In this document: positions 33,507-44,745 of the stretch, piece by piece
Layout: each line of letters begins with the position of its first letter
How positions within the stretch are numbered: the stretch's first letter is position 1
Source: Microplitis mediator
Lineage: Eukaryota; Arthropoda; Insecta; Hymenoptera; Braconidae
NCBI RefSeq assembly: GCF_029852145.1
Contig: NC_079972.1
Location: 644,901-708,900 of the forward strand
DNA length: 64,000 nucleotides
Direction: 5' to 3'
Translations under genes and position numbers: made by a program
Notes under the pieces: generated by a model
The model's input: only the letters and a program-made list of their open reading frames with translations
Told to the model about the DNA's origin: nothing
Database searches by the model: none

Positions 33507-34256
33507 GGGGAGGGTGGGGCAGAGCGGCCCCCCTGAAATTTTGATCAAAAAAAAAATTTTTTTTTTTTCGCCTAATTACTATAAATCCGATATGTTTGCG
33601 CATTTTTACCCCTACGCATGACATTTGGGGCAAAATGGACAAGCCCAAAATTTTGAAAAAGTGATTTTTTCATATTTTTATCGTCAAATTAAAAAAAAAA
33701 TGATTATAATTCCACATTTCTAGCCCTACGCATAACACCTGGGGCAAAATGGACCAGCCGAAACTTCCGAAAAAATTATTTTTTCATTTTTTTCGGCCGT
33801 TTCTCTATGTAAGAGGCAAATTTGGTCACTAAAAATTTATAAAAATTAAATTTTTTTTTTTAGTTGATAAATTTTTGAAATAAAGTAAAATTATAGAATT
33901 GATTTTTTTTTTATTAAATAACAATTAGTAATTAAGGTAATCGAGAGTGAACGATTTTTTACGCTTTAAAAAATTTTTTTCGAGTAATATAAAACCAAAA
34001 ATACTTGTCAAGAGAAAAAAATACATTCTAAATGATGAAAACAATTTAAAAAAAAAAAAAACGAAAAAAAAAATTTTTTTTATCACTTTTTGGAGGGGGG
34101 CCGCTCTGCCCCACAAAAAAAAAAAAATTTTTTTCAGAATTTTGGCAAAATGTCCATAAATTTGTTCGAAATAGGACAAAAGTAAAGTGATCTTATGGTT
34201 GAAAGCCACAAAAAATAATAATTGGCTTAGGGGGGCCGCTCTGCCCCACCCTCCCC
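33507..34256. mobile_element. TA-flanked MITE, GGGGCAGAGCGGCCCC ends (copy 3)
   Basis: Near-identical to 544-1290 and 16367-17131, with TA at 33505-33506 and 34257-34258. High identity among three copies suggests recent spread. Confidence 0.9.
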
Positions 34257-34276
34257 TATAGGTACTTTATTATTTA

Positions 34277-34372
34277 CCCGTACGAAAAAAATATATTCGG
34301 GAAAATTGCATACATGAGACATATATGTTTCATATATGCAATTTGCCCGGATATATATTTTTTTCGTATGGG
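34277..34372. mobile_element. 96-bp near-perfect hairpin element
   Basis: CCCGTACGAAAAAAATATAT pairs with ATATATTTTTTTCGTATGGG, and the stem continues through CGGG...CCCG and GCATA/TATGC to a short ATATAT centre. TA flanks both sides. A decayed relative is at 1519-1564. Confidence 0.8.
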
Positions 34373-34379
34373 TAGCTCC

Positions 34380-34615
34380 AGTCTGAGCACAATACAAGCA
34401 CTTAATACTGGAACTATATTATGATGCAGTCTCGGCACAATACTGGCAATCGATATTGGACCAGGATAGAGTGTCAGACCTGGCATGAAGTTATCATCCC
34501 GATTCTCAAACAAATTTGGGCCAGGTTTGAAATTCCACCTTGGCCCAGAATTCGTAAGTATTGGGTCAAGCCTCGACCAAGCCTGGGCCCGTTATCATTT
34601 CCTACAAGGGTGGAA
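34380..34615. mobile_element. Truncated GGCCAAG-type element
   Basis: Units such as TTGGGCCAGGTTTGAAA and CAAGCCTGGGCCCG end at TTTCCTACAAGGG (34599-34611), close to the TTTCCTACCTGGG terminus of 23616-25383. The left end was not found. Confidence 0.55.
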
Positions 34616-35610
34616 CTCTTTGAATAAAATTCTATTGTTTTCGGCATGATTTGGGCTGACTATTTTTACTCGGGTTTTTTCGCGAAATAATTGTATTAAA
34701 ATAGAATCTTCGAACAATGATATTATATGACAATATCTAATGATGTAGATCATATAGTGGCAAAAATTTCTAAAAGTCATTTGGCCGGGATAATAATGAA
34801 AAATGCTTTTATAGAAAATTCTATTCTAAGTTTTAATTTTGAATCAATATCATCTCTAACAAAAATAATTATGTTAATAGAATCGTAAATTTATCAACTT
34901 CGAACCATAAAATACCATACAAAATTCGGGCAAATATCAATGTCAAAGGTTTATATACATACATTGTTAGTTTGTAATTAATTTACATTTGATCAATGAA
35001 TACAATGTTACTGATAATGATCAATTTTTTCGTTTGAAAATACTTGACCATATAATAATAAATCTAATTAATTATTGAAAGCTTTAAGTTTTCTTAAGTC
35101 ATTGTGCGTTAGCTATAAAGGCTTATTTAAATCGATTAATGCCCCATTTTATTATTTTGCAATAAATTGACATGAATGTACATTCATACATATACTCTTA
35201 AGTATCATCTAAACCATTAATGAAAGGGTTGTTAAGGACATCACGAAAAATTGATAATTGTCAAAAAAGGTTTTTTTAAAATAAATCTAAAATCGACGAC
35301 TCCTTTTTTTTTTAATTTTCAATTTTCCCAACAAGAAGTTAATATGTAACATGATCAAACCACTTTCCATACGTATTGAGGAGGTTGAATGACTAAAAAA
35401 AGAGGTTAGTGATAATAAAAGATATAATCAGATTTCAGATAACGTGAGTCTTATCTTCAAGTTTTCTAGGTTATCTTACAAATAACTATAGAGATAGTAT
35501 CTGTAGTTAAAAAGAAAATGAAAAGAATTATGAAAATGAATATACTTATTACACCAAAAGCTTTTCTTATAATGTTTATGGAAAAATTCTAATGAACACT
35601 ATTAGGAAAA
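34616..35610. other. Unassigned AT-rich DNA
   Basis: No gene or complete element. CAATTTTCCCAACAAGAAG at 35321 resembles the end of the ACTTCCC dispersed repeat. Confidence 0.4.
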
Positions 35611-35612
35611 CC

Positions 35613-35935
35613 CCTGGTGTTTCCGAATTACGGTAATCATCGTAATTTACCGTATTTAGCCGTAGGGTACGGCATTGCCACGACAAATTTGTCGCACTTT
35701 GTGGTAAATTATGACAATTCAAAGCAATGTAGGTAATTTACGGCATTTTATGTTCAACTTCGAAAATTTTACCGTACTTCGCGGTATTTTTACTTTAAAC
35801 ACCATAAGCACAGTACAGTACTGCACTTTATGGTAAAATACTGTAATTTTGCAGTGAACGCGCATTTTTATGGTGAAATACCGCATGCTTGAGTGTTAAA
35901 TACCGCAGTTTACTGTAAAATGCTGTAATAAATTA
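35613..35935. repeat. Worn TTTACGGTAAATTACC iterated repeat
   Basis: Starts CCCCTGGTGTTTCCGAATTA and carries diverged ATTTACGGTATTT-type units. Probably an old relative of 51975-52576 and 55304-56128; no right end found. Confidence 0.5.
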
Positions 35936-36029
35936 ATATTTTAACCAATGAATGTGAAATTTATGATAATAGATGAAGATAATAACATGGATATCTATCC
36001 TTTACCATGCTTTTTCTATGCTTTTTCTT

Positions 36030-36782
36030 CACTGATAGAAAAACTATCTTGATTCAAGAAAAATTTTTTCTTTAAAATGTGATTCTTGTTTTAAAATTTT
36101 TAATTGTTTTAATTCAAGAAATAAGTCCTTGAACCAAAAAATTGAAATTCTCGGATAGAGAAAAAAAATTCTTTGTTTCAGAATTTAATTTTTCGATGAA
36201 GCCTTTTTTGTTTTGAAAGAAAATTCTGACATATTTCGCTCAAGAATTTCTTGCTCTTTGATTAAGATAGGCAAAATCTAGGTTTAAGACATTACCGACT
36301 CGTTTCGAGAATGGCGCGATTTTTAAATCAAGATATCAATTTACTTAACTTGAAAAAAAACTTTTTTTTTTATTTTAAAAATAAAAAGTTTTAAAGTGAT
36401 TTTTTAGGACTACATTCATTTACTTCAGATATGTTAAAGTAGAAATTTATTTAAAAAAAAATTTTTTTTTTCATTACTTTAAAAACATCTTCTATCAAGG
36501 AATTATTGCTTGAACCAAAAATTTAAAGTTCTTAAAATAATAATACGACATTTTTAGTTGAAGACAAGTGGTCTTGCTTGAAGAATTCGATAGTATCGAT
36601 TGAAGATAATATAGTTTCGGGTCAAGACACAAGAGTTATCCGTCGAAGATACAAAATCTATAGAGCCAAGAAAATCTAAATCAAGACAAGAATTTCTTGA
36701 AGCAAGACAATTGCTTTTCTTCAGAAATAAATTCTTGGCTCAAGAAAATATTTCTTGAGTCAATATAAATTTTTTATCAGTG
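36030..36782. mobile_element. CACTGATAGAAAA element with TTGACTCAAGAA core
   Basis: Ends CACTGATAGAAAAACTATC and ATAAATTTTTTATCAGTG. The core uses the same TTGGTTCAAGAA palindrome as 1996-5622 but different termini. It is directly flanked by two similar 22-base sequences (TGCTTTTTCTATGCT...), see findings. Confidence 0.7.
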
Positions 36783-36805
36783 TTGCTTTTTCTATGCTCT
36801 CTTTT

Positions 36806-37964
36806 CAAGACTCAATTTTTTTATGTAGGTTTTAAATATATTCGATATATTTTTAAAATATATCAAAATCTACTCGATTAAATGATCTCAAAATTGCATG
36901 ATATCCAAGTTCTAAACACACACTCAATTATAAGAAAGTTTGATTTTACTTTTTAAGATGCGTATAAGAATCTATCATGTTCTGAGTTACAACAATTAAC
37001 GGGGAAGAGAGTCGATTTTGAAAGGTTTTCTTGCTAAACTTGTTTCAATATCCATATTAATTGAAGAAAAAGATTTGACATTAACTGTCGAATAAAATGA
37101 AATTGAGTACAATGAAAAATTTATGAAATTGGAAAAACCAAATGTCCACGATCTTGCGCATAATCCAAACTTTTTATAGTAAATAGAGGTTATATTAAAT
37201 TGAATCGAAAAATTTTTTCCATTCCATTATCAAATCAATCACGCTAATGGTATTGAAATTTCAAATAATCATAAATAAAATATTTTCTTTGATGCATTGA
37301 GAATAATAGTATTTATCAATCAACAAATTTATCACGATATAGTATTCCCTGGAGTTTTTATTTTCGCAAGCTGATTTAAATCTTACAGCCATTTTTTTTT
37401 TTTTGAAGGGCAAATGTAAAATACCAGAATTTTACCAGCAAAAAAATTTCTAGCACGTAATGTTGTAAATTCGGTCTTTTCTGACTGTCCCCCACCGGAA
37501 ATCTCAAGCTGAAACTTATTGTACTCAACTAATTACTCTTATAATTATGCTTGGAATCAACTTTCTTATCATTTGTCTCTTCAATTAATGCATGCGATAA
37601 GATGGTTTGATAAATAAAATATGATTATGTGTTGCTTTTTTTTGCTGATAAAAGTTGTTTCCTGAGATACGACTTATTCTCTGGGCATATAATTTACAAT
37701 AAAATAACATGTAATCAAGAATGTAGTTTAATAAGATATCAATAAATGTCGAGATTAAAATATAAGTGAATCTAAACACGCACTTCATGTCAGTAATGTT
37801 ACAAACGAAAGTTGGAGCCAAATCAAACAAAGATAACGGTCAACTTTTTTATTGACCAATATCAATACATAAAAAAAGTTAACTGTGTTCTTCATTGATC
37901 TATTTTTATACGGAGAAAATCGCAGCTCAAAACTAATTAATAGTTATAGTCTTGAATAAAAAAA
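36806..37964. other. Unassigned AT-rich DNA
   Basis: No repeat ends. TACGGAGAAAATCGCAGC near 37911 may be the left terminus of an outer element ending near 39485 (TTTTCTCTCAATGTA). Confidence 0.3.
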
Positions 37965-37966
37965 TT

Positions 37967-39187
37967 CCCGGGTCAAAAAATTAGATCTGTTTTAAAATAA
38001 ATGATAAATTCAAATATTTTTCCTTTAATTCAAGTTTATAAATCGTATTTATTTTATATAAGAATTTAATCTGTTTTTGCCCGTACTATTCCTTATCCAG
38101 GCTAATATCAGACTTATTTTCATATGATATTTAGTCTTTTTTAAATCGCGTTTAGACTAAAAACAGACTTTTTTATTATAATTATTGCTCTGTGTTCAAT
38201 TGTTTTTAAGGACAAATACAGGACTTTTTATAAATATAAATAATAATAATAATCTAGATTTATTAATTTATTTTAATTTTCTTGGTATTTAAAACATGCT
38301 AATGCGCTTCCATAATAAGATGTCACACAGAGAAAATGTTGGCTCGAAACCTACCAATTTTTACAATGCTGTCGACTAAACTTGAAACAGGGAGTAAAGC
38401 ATCCAAAAAATTATCGTGCTCTTACAAAAAATGATTATACTGTATCACATTACTTAGTACACGCGAGAAACTTATTGATGAGCTTCAATATCAATTACTT
38501 CCATACATTATAATAATTTTGATGCAGCATAATAATTTTTTATAAGAGCATAGTAATTTTTTGGATACTTTACTTTCTGTTTCAAGTTTGGTCGACAGCA
38601 TAATAAAAATTGGTAGATTTCGAGCCAACAGTTTTCTCCGTAGCACAAAAATTTTGATGTTTTCTTATGCCAAAATATTTTCAATTTTATCCAGTGAATA
38701 AGAGAAAATTCTTGACATTTTAAGAGTTGTTTTATCACTTTTATTCAATGATATAAATATTCAATGAAGACAACTAAAAAATTAAGCTGTCAAATTTTCA
38801 TCAACTGCCGACATTTTTAAACAAAAGATAGTAAATAAAACATAATCAATTCTGCAACTTAATATTTTTTCATAAATAAAAATTTTATAAGTCCATGATT
38901 TAATCTAGTTTTGTCCTTGTAAATTTTCAGAACTAAAATTTTTGAAGTTCATGAATTAATCTAATTTAGTCTGCTCGTAACGCGTTTGTTTTTTAAAGTA
39001 GCAGGTCGAAAACAGCTTAAAATTTTCATAAAAGATCAAAATCAGATCAAATAGTCCAATCAGGTCAAATTTTTCAGTCCGGGTAGATCAAAAACAGATT
39101 AAAATTTTTATCGAAGTTCAATAACAGACCAAGTAGTCCAAATACAGCCCAGTTAGACTAAAATCAGATCAAATTTTTCGACCCGGG
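37967..39187. mobile_element. CCCGGGTCAAAAAATT element with AAAATCAGATCAAAT core
   Basis: Ends CCCGGGTCAAAAAATTAGATC and GATCAAATTTTTCGACCCGGG, extended by ATT/AAT. The core repeats AGACTAAAAACAGAC and CAGATCAAATAGTCC. A foldback element is nested at 38326-38641. Confidence 0.75.
38326..38641. mobile_element. Foldback MITE, CACAGAGAAAATGTTGGCTC arms
   Basis: Long imperfect arms (CAGAGAAAATGTTGGCTCG, CTGTCGACTAAACTTGAAAC, GGATACTTTACTTTCTG) of about 90 bp each pair across a short centre. Confidence 0.8.
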
Positions 39188-40137
39188 AATTTACAATCCG
39201 AACCAATAATAATTACCATCAGTGGTGAAAAATTTTATTTATTCACTAATTCTTACTATCGGTACTGTAAATTTGATGACTTGTAAAAATTGTAGTTCAG
39301 TTCAGTAATAATTGCATAGAGAATTCCAGTAATCAACAATTGTTTTACATTGTTTACATTGTTGTACAATTGTGTAAATAACAATATTCAAAAATCTCTT
39401 TAAAATATTACAATTTTGAGTTGACTAGATTTGTGAAAATAGAACTTGAATATTACAATTTTTGTCCAAGCTTTTCTCTCAATGTAAACCTCTAAACGCA
39501 AAACTAAGAACAAGGCTTAATGCATTACTCTATAAACTAACGGTCTACGTTTTGATTTTTGGAAAAAATTTATTTGTTTTAGAGAAAAATGTGGACAAAG
39601 TTTCCATTTACTGCGCAAGTGCAACAAGGATAGTTCTGTTTGTTGACTTGAGTGTGATAGAGAAAAATGTTCAGACCCCTCTTTAAGTAAATTGCTATAA
39701 AACTTATTTTTATTTTTATCCATTTTATAAAATTCAGTTGATAAAATAAAAATACTAGTATAGAGGAGATAGAGATTCTTATTTGAAAACAGCAGAAAAT
39801 TTACTCATAACTTAAATTATGATTAAATTAATTTCTCAAAATTACTCATTTATATACTGATTCGTACAATTTTTAAGATTATTAATTTTACTTCATAAAT
39901 TTTTAAAACTGTTACTGAAAATATTAGGAAAAGAACTCGAGTGTTCTGAAAATTATAATATCAAATGAAATTTTGTTGAGGTATTGCAGTTTTTCAAACA
40001 TCGACAATGTAAATTGCTACTTTGCGGGTTAAAATTACTATTTGCTAATGCAACTTTTCATACGTGAAATATAATATTGAATGTATTATAACTTATTCAT
40101 GTTTGGTATAAATACTCCAAGATACTGAAATGGTTCT
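39188..40137. other. Unassigned AT-rich DNA
   Basis: Contains repeated AAACATTGTTTACATTGTTG-like pieces near 39340. The 74- and 68-codon frames overlap each other and carry no recognisable motif. Confidence 0.35.
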
Positions 40138-40212
40138 TGTAGCCGAGTGGTTCGCGTGCTTGCTCCCGAACTGGAATACTAGCAAGGTTTGGGGTAGAAT
40201 TCCGGTGTGGTA
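40138..40212 (+). ncRNA. tRNA-like sequence (Leu/Ser-like A box)
   Basis: TAGCCGAGTGGTTCGCG is a good class II-type A box, and GGGTAGAATTCCGG sits where the B box should be but is diverged. The long middle would fit a variable arm. Probably a decayed tRNA or SINE. Confidence 0.45.
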
Positions 40213-40479
40213 ATAAAAAAAAATTTGAGATATATATCATTGGGGAAAAAAAAAATTATTACTACACATAAGGAAACATAGTTTGCAATCTGGATTAGTA
40301 AAGATTCAATAGCAGTCTCAGTGAGAGTTTCATTCTAAAACAGATTTCGTAGTGAATTAAATAGTAATAGTACATTGTGTGAAAAGGGATGAGACATGAC
40401 AATTTCGGACTAGGGTGAGGTTGGCTGCCCGAGCCGCAGGCGAAATCGTGTTTAATCCTGAGTCACACAGTATTTTTCA

Positions 40480-41885
40480 TGATTACCTGCATTGGAACTT
40501 GAAGATTCAGTGTTAGCAGCCGGTAAGAAACAAGTTAATTTCAAGCCGATGCTGCGGAGAATTGTTAGAGAATGACAAATATGTGATTTTACAGTCACTT
40601 ATTAAATACACGGAAAGAAAATTATGGCAGCGGTTCCCATAATTTTGTGAAATTTTTTCCTATACCATCATAGGAATTACGACCATAAATTATGGGAGCG
40701 ATTCCTATAATTATAGGAATGGTTCCTATAATTTATAGGAATACTTTCTATAATATTATGGGAATCATTCCTATAATTTATGGGAATGGATCCTATAATT
40801 TATAGGAACCATTCCCATAAATTATAGGAACCATTCCCATAATATTATGGGAATGGTTCCTATAATAGTATGGGAAATATTCCCATAATGCAATTGGAAT
40901 GATTCCTATACCATTATGGGAATCATTCCCATAATATTATGGGAATAGTTCCCATACTATTATAGGAACCATTCCTATAATATTATGGGAATGGTTCCCA
41001 TATTATCATGAAAAAATTATTTTAAAGAAGTGTGGTAATCACTTCTACAAAACACAGAAATATTATTAAACATAAAAACAAAAATTCAAACATTGAAAAA
41101 AAAAATCGTATTTAGCAAAAAAACATTAAAATTTTTAACAAGAATTTTTTGTCAGCACAAAACATTCAAGAAAATTCAAATTTTGGGAAATTTCTACACT
41201 ATTGTGCAAAAAAAAAATTTTATGATATTATAGGGATGGTTCCCATAACATTATGGGAATAGTTCCCATAATGTTATAGGAATAGTTCCTATACCAATAT
41301 GGGAACCATTCCCATAATAGTATGGGAATGATTCCCATACCATTATGGGAATGGTTCCCATACCATTATGAGAATAGTTCCCATACCATTATGGGAATGG
41401 TTCCCATAATGGTATGGGAACTATTCTCATACTATTATGGAAATAGTTCCCATAATATATGGGAACCATCCCTATAGTAGTATAGGTACTATTCCCATAC
41501 CATTATGGGAACCATTCCCATAATGCATAGCAAAACTTCCCATAATTTTCTTTCCGTGTAGTAAATAAGGCAAAAATATTATTTTCACTCATTTTTTATT
41601 AATTTTATTTGGTTAATTAAAATTGTCACTCAAAAAATCAAATGAATAAACTGAAATGAGAGTAATAAGGCTGCAAATAAACATTAAATATAACTGACAC
41701 CAGGCAGAAACAGTTGTGTTTCTTCCCCAGGGAAGAAACACGTATGTTTCTGCCCACTGTATGAAGGTATTTTTGAATTATGAATTCGCTAGCAGTTGTT
41801 TGCAGCATCGGCTTGGAATTAGCTTGTTTCAACGGGCTGTAGAGACACTGAAACTTCAAGTTTCGATGCTAGTATCATGAAAAAT
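40480..41885. repeat. Inverted arms flanking a CACGGAAAG element
   Basis: ATTTCAAGCCGATGCTGC (40540-40557) and its surroundings pair with GCAGCATCGGCTTGGAATTA (41802-41821), with further matches TTCAAGTTTCGATGC and ATCATGAAAAATGAA. The arms are about 80 bp and probably the termini of an older foldback element. Confidence 0.6.
40609..41558 (-). mobile_element. CACGGAAAG element (copy 3)
   Basis: Same ends, arms and centre as 12639-13632, reversed. TA at 40607-40608 and 41559-41560. Confidence 0.9.
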
Positions 41886-41889
41886 GAAT

Positions 41890-42604
41890 TACAACCTATA
41901 CTTCTTTAAAGAAAAATTTGTGTATCTTTTGACGGTTTCAAGTTTTCCTCGATGGAATATCAATTTTTATTTGAAAAACAACAAATATTATAAAACTTTT
42001 TTCTCTGTGAATGCATCACTAGAAGTTGCTAAAAAAAAAAAAAAAAACTAATCTTGGCACGTGTGCTCGAAGTATATTTCATCCACTCATCATGTTCCCA
42101 CCTCGGTATGTAATTATTGACATTGAATTTTTTAATTTCTTTGTATGCTTTTGTTAGAACTTACTTTGCTTCGTCTTGTAATATATGTATGGACACTGGG
42201 TATGTTGAACACCGGCATTTTTTCTTAATAGTAATACCACAATTGAGTTTGTCAGTTTTAAATTTCACTTTATGTCACTTAAAATAATTTTATTTTTTTA
42301 TTTTTTCGTTTCAAAAGTATCCTATTGATCCGAAACAATTGAAAAGTCTATCGGATTCACGGGATATTTTTTTTCGCGCCAACTGAAATTAAAATTTGTG
42401 GCTACAGCACGGAAATACTGATAGCAATTACGATGAGTATACTATTCGACCGAGCGTAGAATATATTCCATAGACGAAAGACAGATTCACATATGAAAAA
42501 TTCAGAACACGTTTGAGTTTTGTGGGTTTAAACTATGCACGTATTTTCTGCAACACACTAGTTTACGTTCTTGTGTAAGTCCACGTATTTAACTCACACC
42601 AACT
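41890..42604. other. Single-copy-looking DNA upstream of a candidate gene
   Basis: Few repeat signatures. More mixed composition at 42400-42600, directly before the ATG at 42605. No defined promoter elements. Confidence 0.35.
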
Positions 42605-42996
42605 ATGGATCCGATGAAAACAGATATGCAAGTATCCAATGGTCCAGTTTATTTTATTAAAACATATTTTAGTCTTTTTAAAGAGTTTTTGGTTTTTTTA
42701 ATGATTTTTATTTGTGACGATACATCACATGACATTTTTGCATATTACGTGAGTTGAAATAAAATGATTTTGAAAATTTATAATATTGTTGTATATCGAT
42801 ATAATTTAAGTATTTGGGTCGTTTGTCGTTTCTTGAGGATTACATATTTAATAGTTTATTTTATCGCACTTATCAATCTCCGGATGCATTAATTTATTTA
42901 TTTTTTTCTTTTTTGCTCATTTTAACGTTTGTCCTTTTCTTTAACTCTTTGTCTAGTTTTATGTATTTTATGTTATCCTCGAGCCTTGTTTTGTAG
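42605..42996 (+). CDS. Candidate two-exon gene, small multi-pass membrane protein
   Basis: Exon 1 (42605-42748) starts with an ATG in a good context (CCAACTATGG) and codes 48 residues: polar MDPMKTDMQVSNGPVYFIKT, then a hydrophobic FSLFKEFLVFLMIFIC segment. A 62-bp putative intron runs from GTGAGT (42749) to TTTAAG (42810), a normal size for insect short introns. Exon 2 (42811-42996) continues in frame for 61 codons with two more hydrophobic stretches (DALIYLFFSFLLILTFVLF and a final SSFMYFMLSS) to TAG. An alternative third exon after TTTCAG at 43028 is possible. The NGPVYFIKTYF opening and helix order recall MARVEL-type proteins, but I cannot confirm this. Exon 2 is very T-rich, so chance or pseudogene remains possible. 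Confidence 0.33.
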
Positions 42997-43756
42997 CCTT
43001 GAGCGTTTTCTCATTTGTAACGTTTCAGCAGCTATCTAGACTTTATAATTACAAACCTAGAACCAAGGTTGAAGTTATCTAATACCATAGTTTTAGACAA
43101 ATGCAGTTTACATTAATCAACAATGTTTATTATGACAATGATCTTCTGGAAACTGTGTGTTCTATTATAGATTCAAAACAGAATAAGATCAGTATATTCA
43201 AGATCTTACTTAAACTTTCGTTTAAAATACGAGTATAAAAAGTCATACCAGACAAAAAACTTTTTACTCTATCGTTTCTTTCTTTTTTAAATTAAATTAC
43301 CTTTCCGTTATGTAGCAAAACAAATAACAAGTATTTAAATTAAAGTCCAGATCAACTACAGTTATTTCAAATCTTCATCAATTTCAATGCAAAAGTATCC
43401 TGTAACTTTTCGATTTAATTTAATCAAGGCAACGTAAATGATTAATAGTTCTGCAGAAATTCAAGATTCAAAATTCGTTATAATTTTCAGTAAAATTAAT
43501 AAAACTTGACAGTTAATTTAAAACACAAACACTAAAAGAAAAGTACTCGGTATTGCATCCGGTTGAAACGGTTGATCCGGTCGATCGTTGTCAACTGAGG
43601 CCTAACTTTGACACACTGTTTGACTCTTGATATTTTCATCACTGAGTCGTTCACGCATTAGTTATCTTTAAATTTTTTAACCATTATAATTTCTTATCGG
43701 TCTTTCTCTTATTATCTTGTATATTGAATCTTTTGTTATCTTATACAATTTACCTT

Positions 43757-44110
43757 ATCACTTTTTGACTGTAATTAATCTTAGGGCATAAAAGATTGTT
43801 GTTAACCACTCGCGTAAAGACAAGCTCTCGGGCAATTGAATCAACTGTAAAGGCGTTGACTATTCAATATTTGTGGCCCGAAGTGCACTCGAGCATATAT
43901 ACAATATATACAATATATACAATACGTGCAAGGGAATACAGACAGACAGACAGTATACGATCTCAAGCAACAATACGCAGCTGGAATCTGATGACGAAGC
44001 TAGCGTGGAAAGAGAAGACGAGAGAAACGAAGAAACTAAAGAAAAAAAGAGGGGGTAGAGGCAAATGTTGACGGCAATGATTATATAACACAGCCAGAGA
44101 CACAAATGCC
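43757..44110 (-). promoter_or_regulatory. Promoter/5'-UTR-like stretch
   Basis: GC-richer, non-repetitive DNA. On the minus strand GTTATATAATCATTGCC (a TATA-like box, about 44080) is followed by a pyrimidine-rich leader, and AGTGATAAGGTAAATT near 43757 could be a splice donor. On the plus strand GGGCATAAAAGATTG (43786) is an alternative TATA-like box. Short frames on both strands look like shadows. If minus, it would point towards Mitf; this is inference. Confidence 0.25.
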
Positions 44111-44745
44111 CCCGCCTCCCTCCATCGGCCTCAGCGATCCATCATTTTATCTCTCATTCAGTGGCGCTCTACCGTACTGATCAATGCCACATCCATTTCC
44201 CAGAAACGTCCTTTCTACTGGCGATCATTTTTAAATTATTTATTTAGTGCTCAATTCTGGTAATTCTCTTTCATATTTTTATATTGAAATATAGGTAATA
44301 CTAGAATTTGTCTATAAATAGAAATTTAATTCGTAAAAACTGTCTAATTTTTTATGACAAATTACAAGTTATAAAAAACGACTAATGATTAATAGAAAAC
44401 TTTTCAAGCATATAATTGATCGTTGGGTAAATCTTTAGCAATGATACAATTAAATTATTGTAAGTACAGTAATTAACCTATGCTTCAAGATAATAACAAC
44501 TGGAAAAAATGAAGAGACTTACATGTGGTAGTATCGTATCACATATACACCTGCATAAGATAGCACAAGACTATCAATGTGTCTTACCAGAAAGCAAGAT
44601 AAATTTTGTTTGTAAAATATTGAATTATAAAGAAAAAAAATGATAGCAGTTTTAGCGAAAATATCCTTAAATACACGTCTAAGTGATTACCCGAGAAAAA
44701 ATCATTTTATAAAATTTTATAGCATAAAATTCTATAAACTTTATA

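Noticed and set aside
37480..37560. Possible minus-strand microexon after AATAAGTTTCAG
   Set aside because: Splice-like signals, but the short translation matches nothing I know and the frame is not supported by neighbours.
43796..44105. 81-91 codon frames on both strands
   Set aside because: They overlap antisense, include an ATACAATATAT microsatellite and show no domain; the region is better described as promoter/UTR-like.
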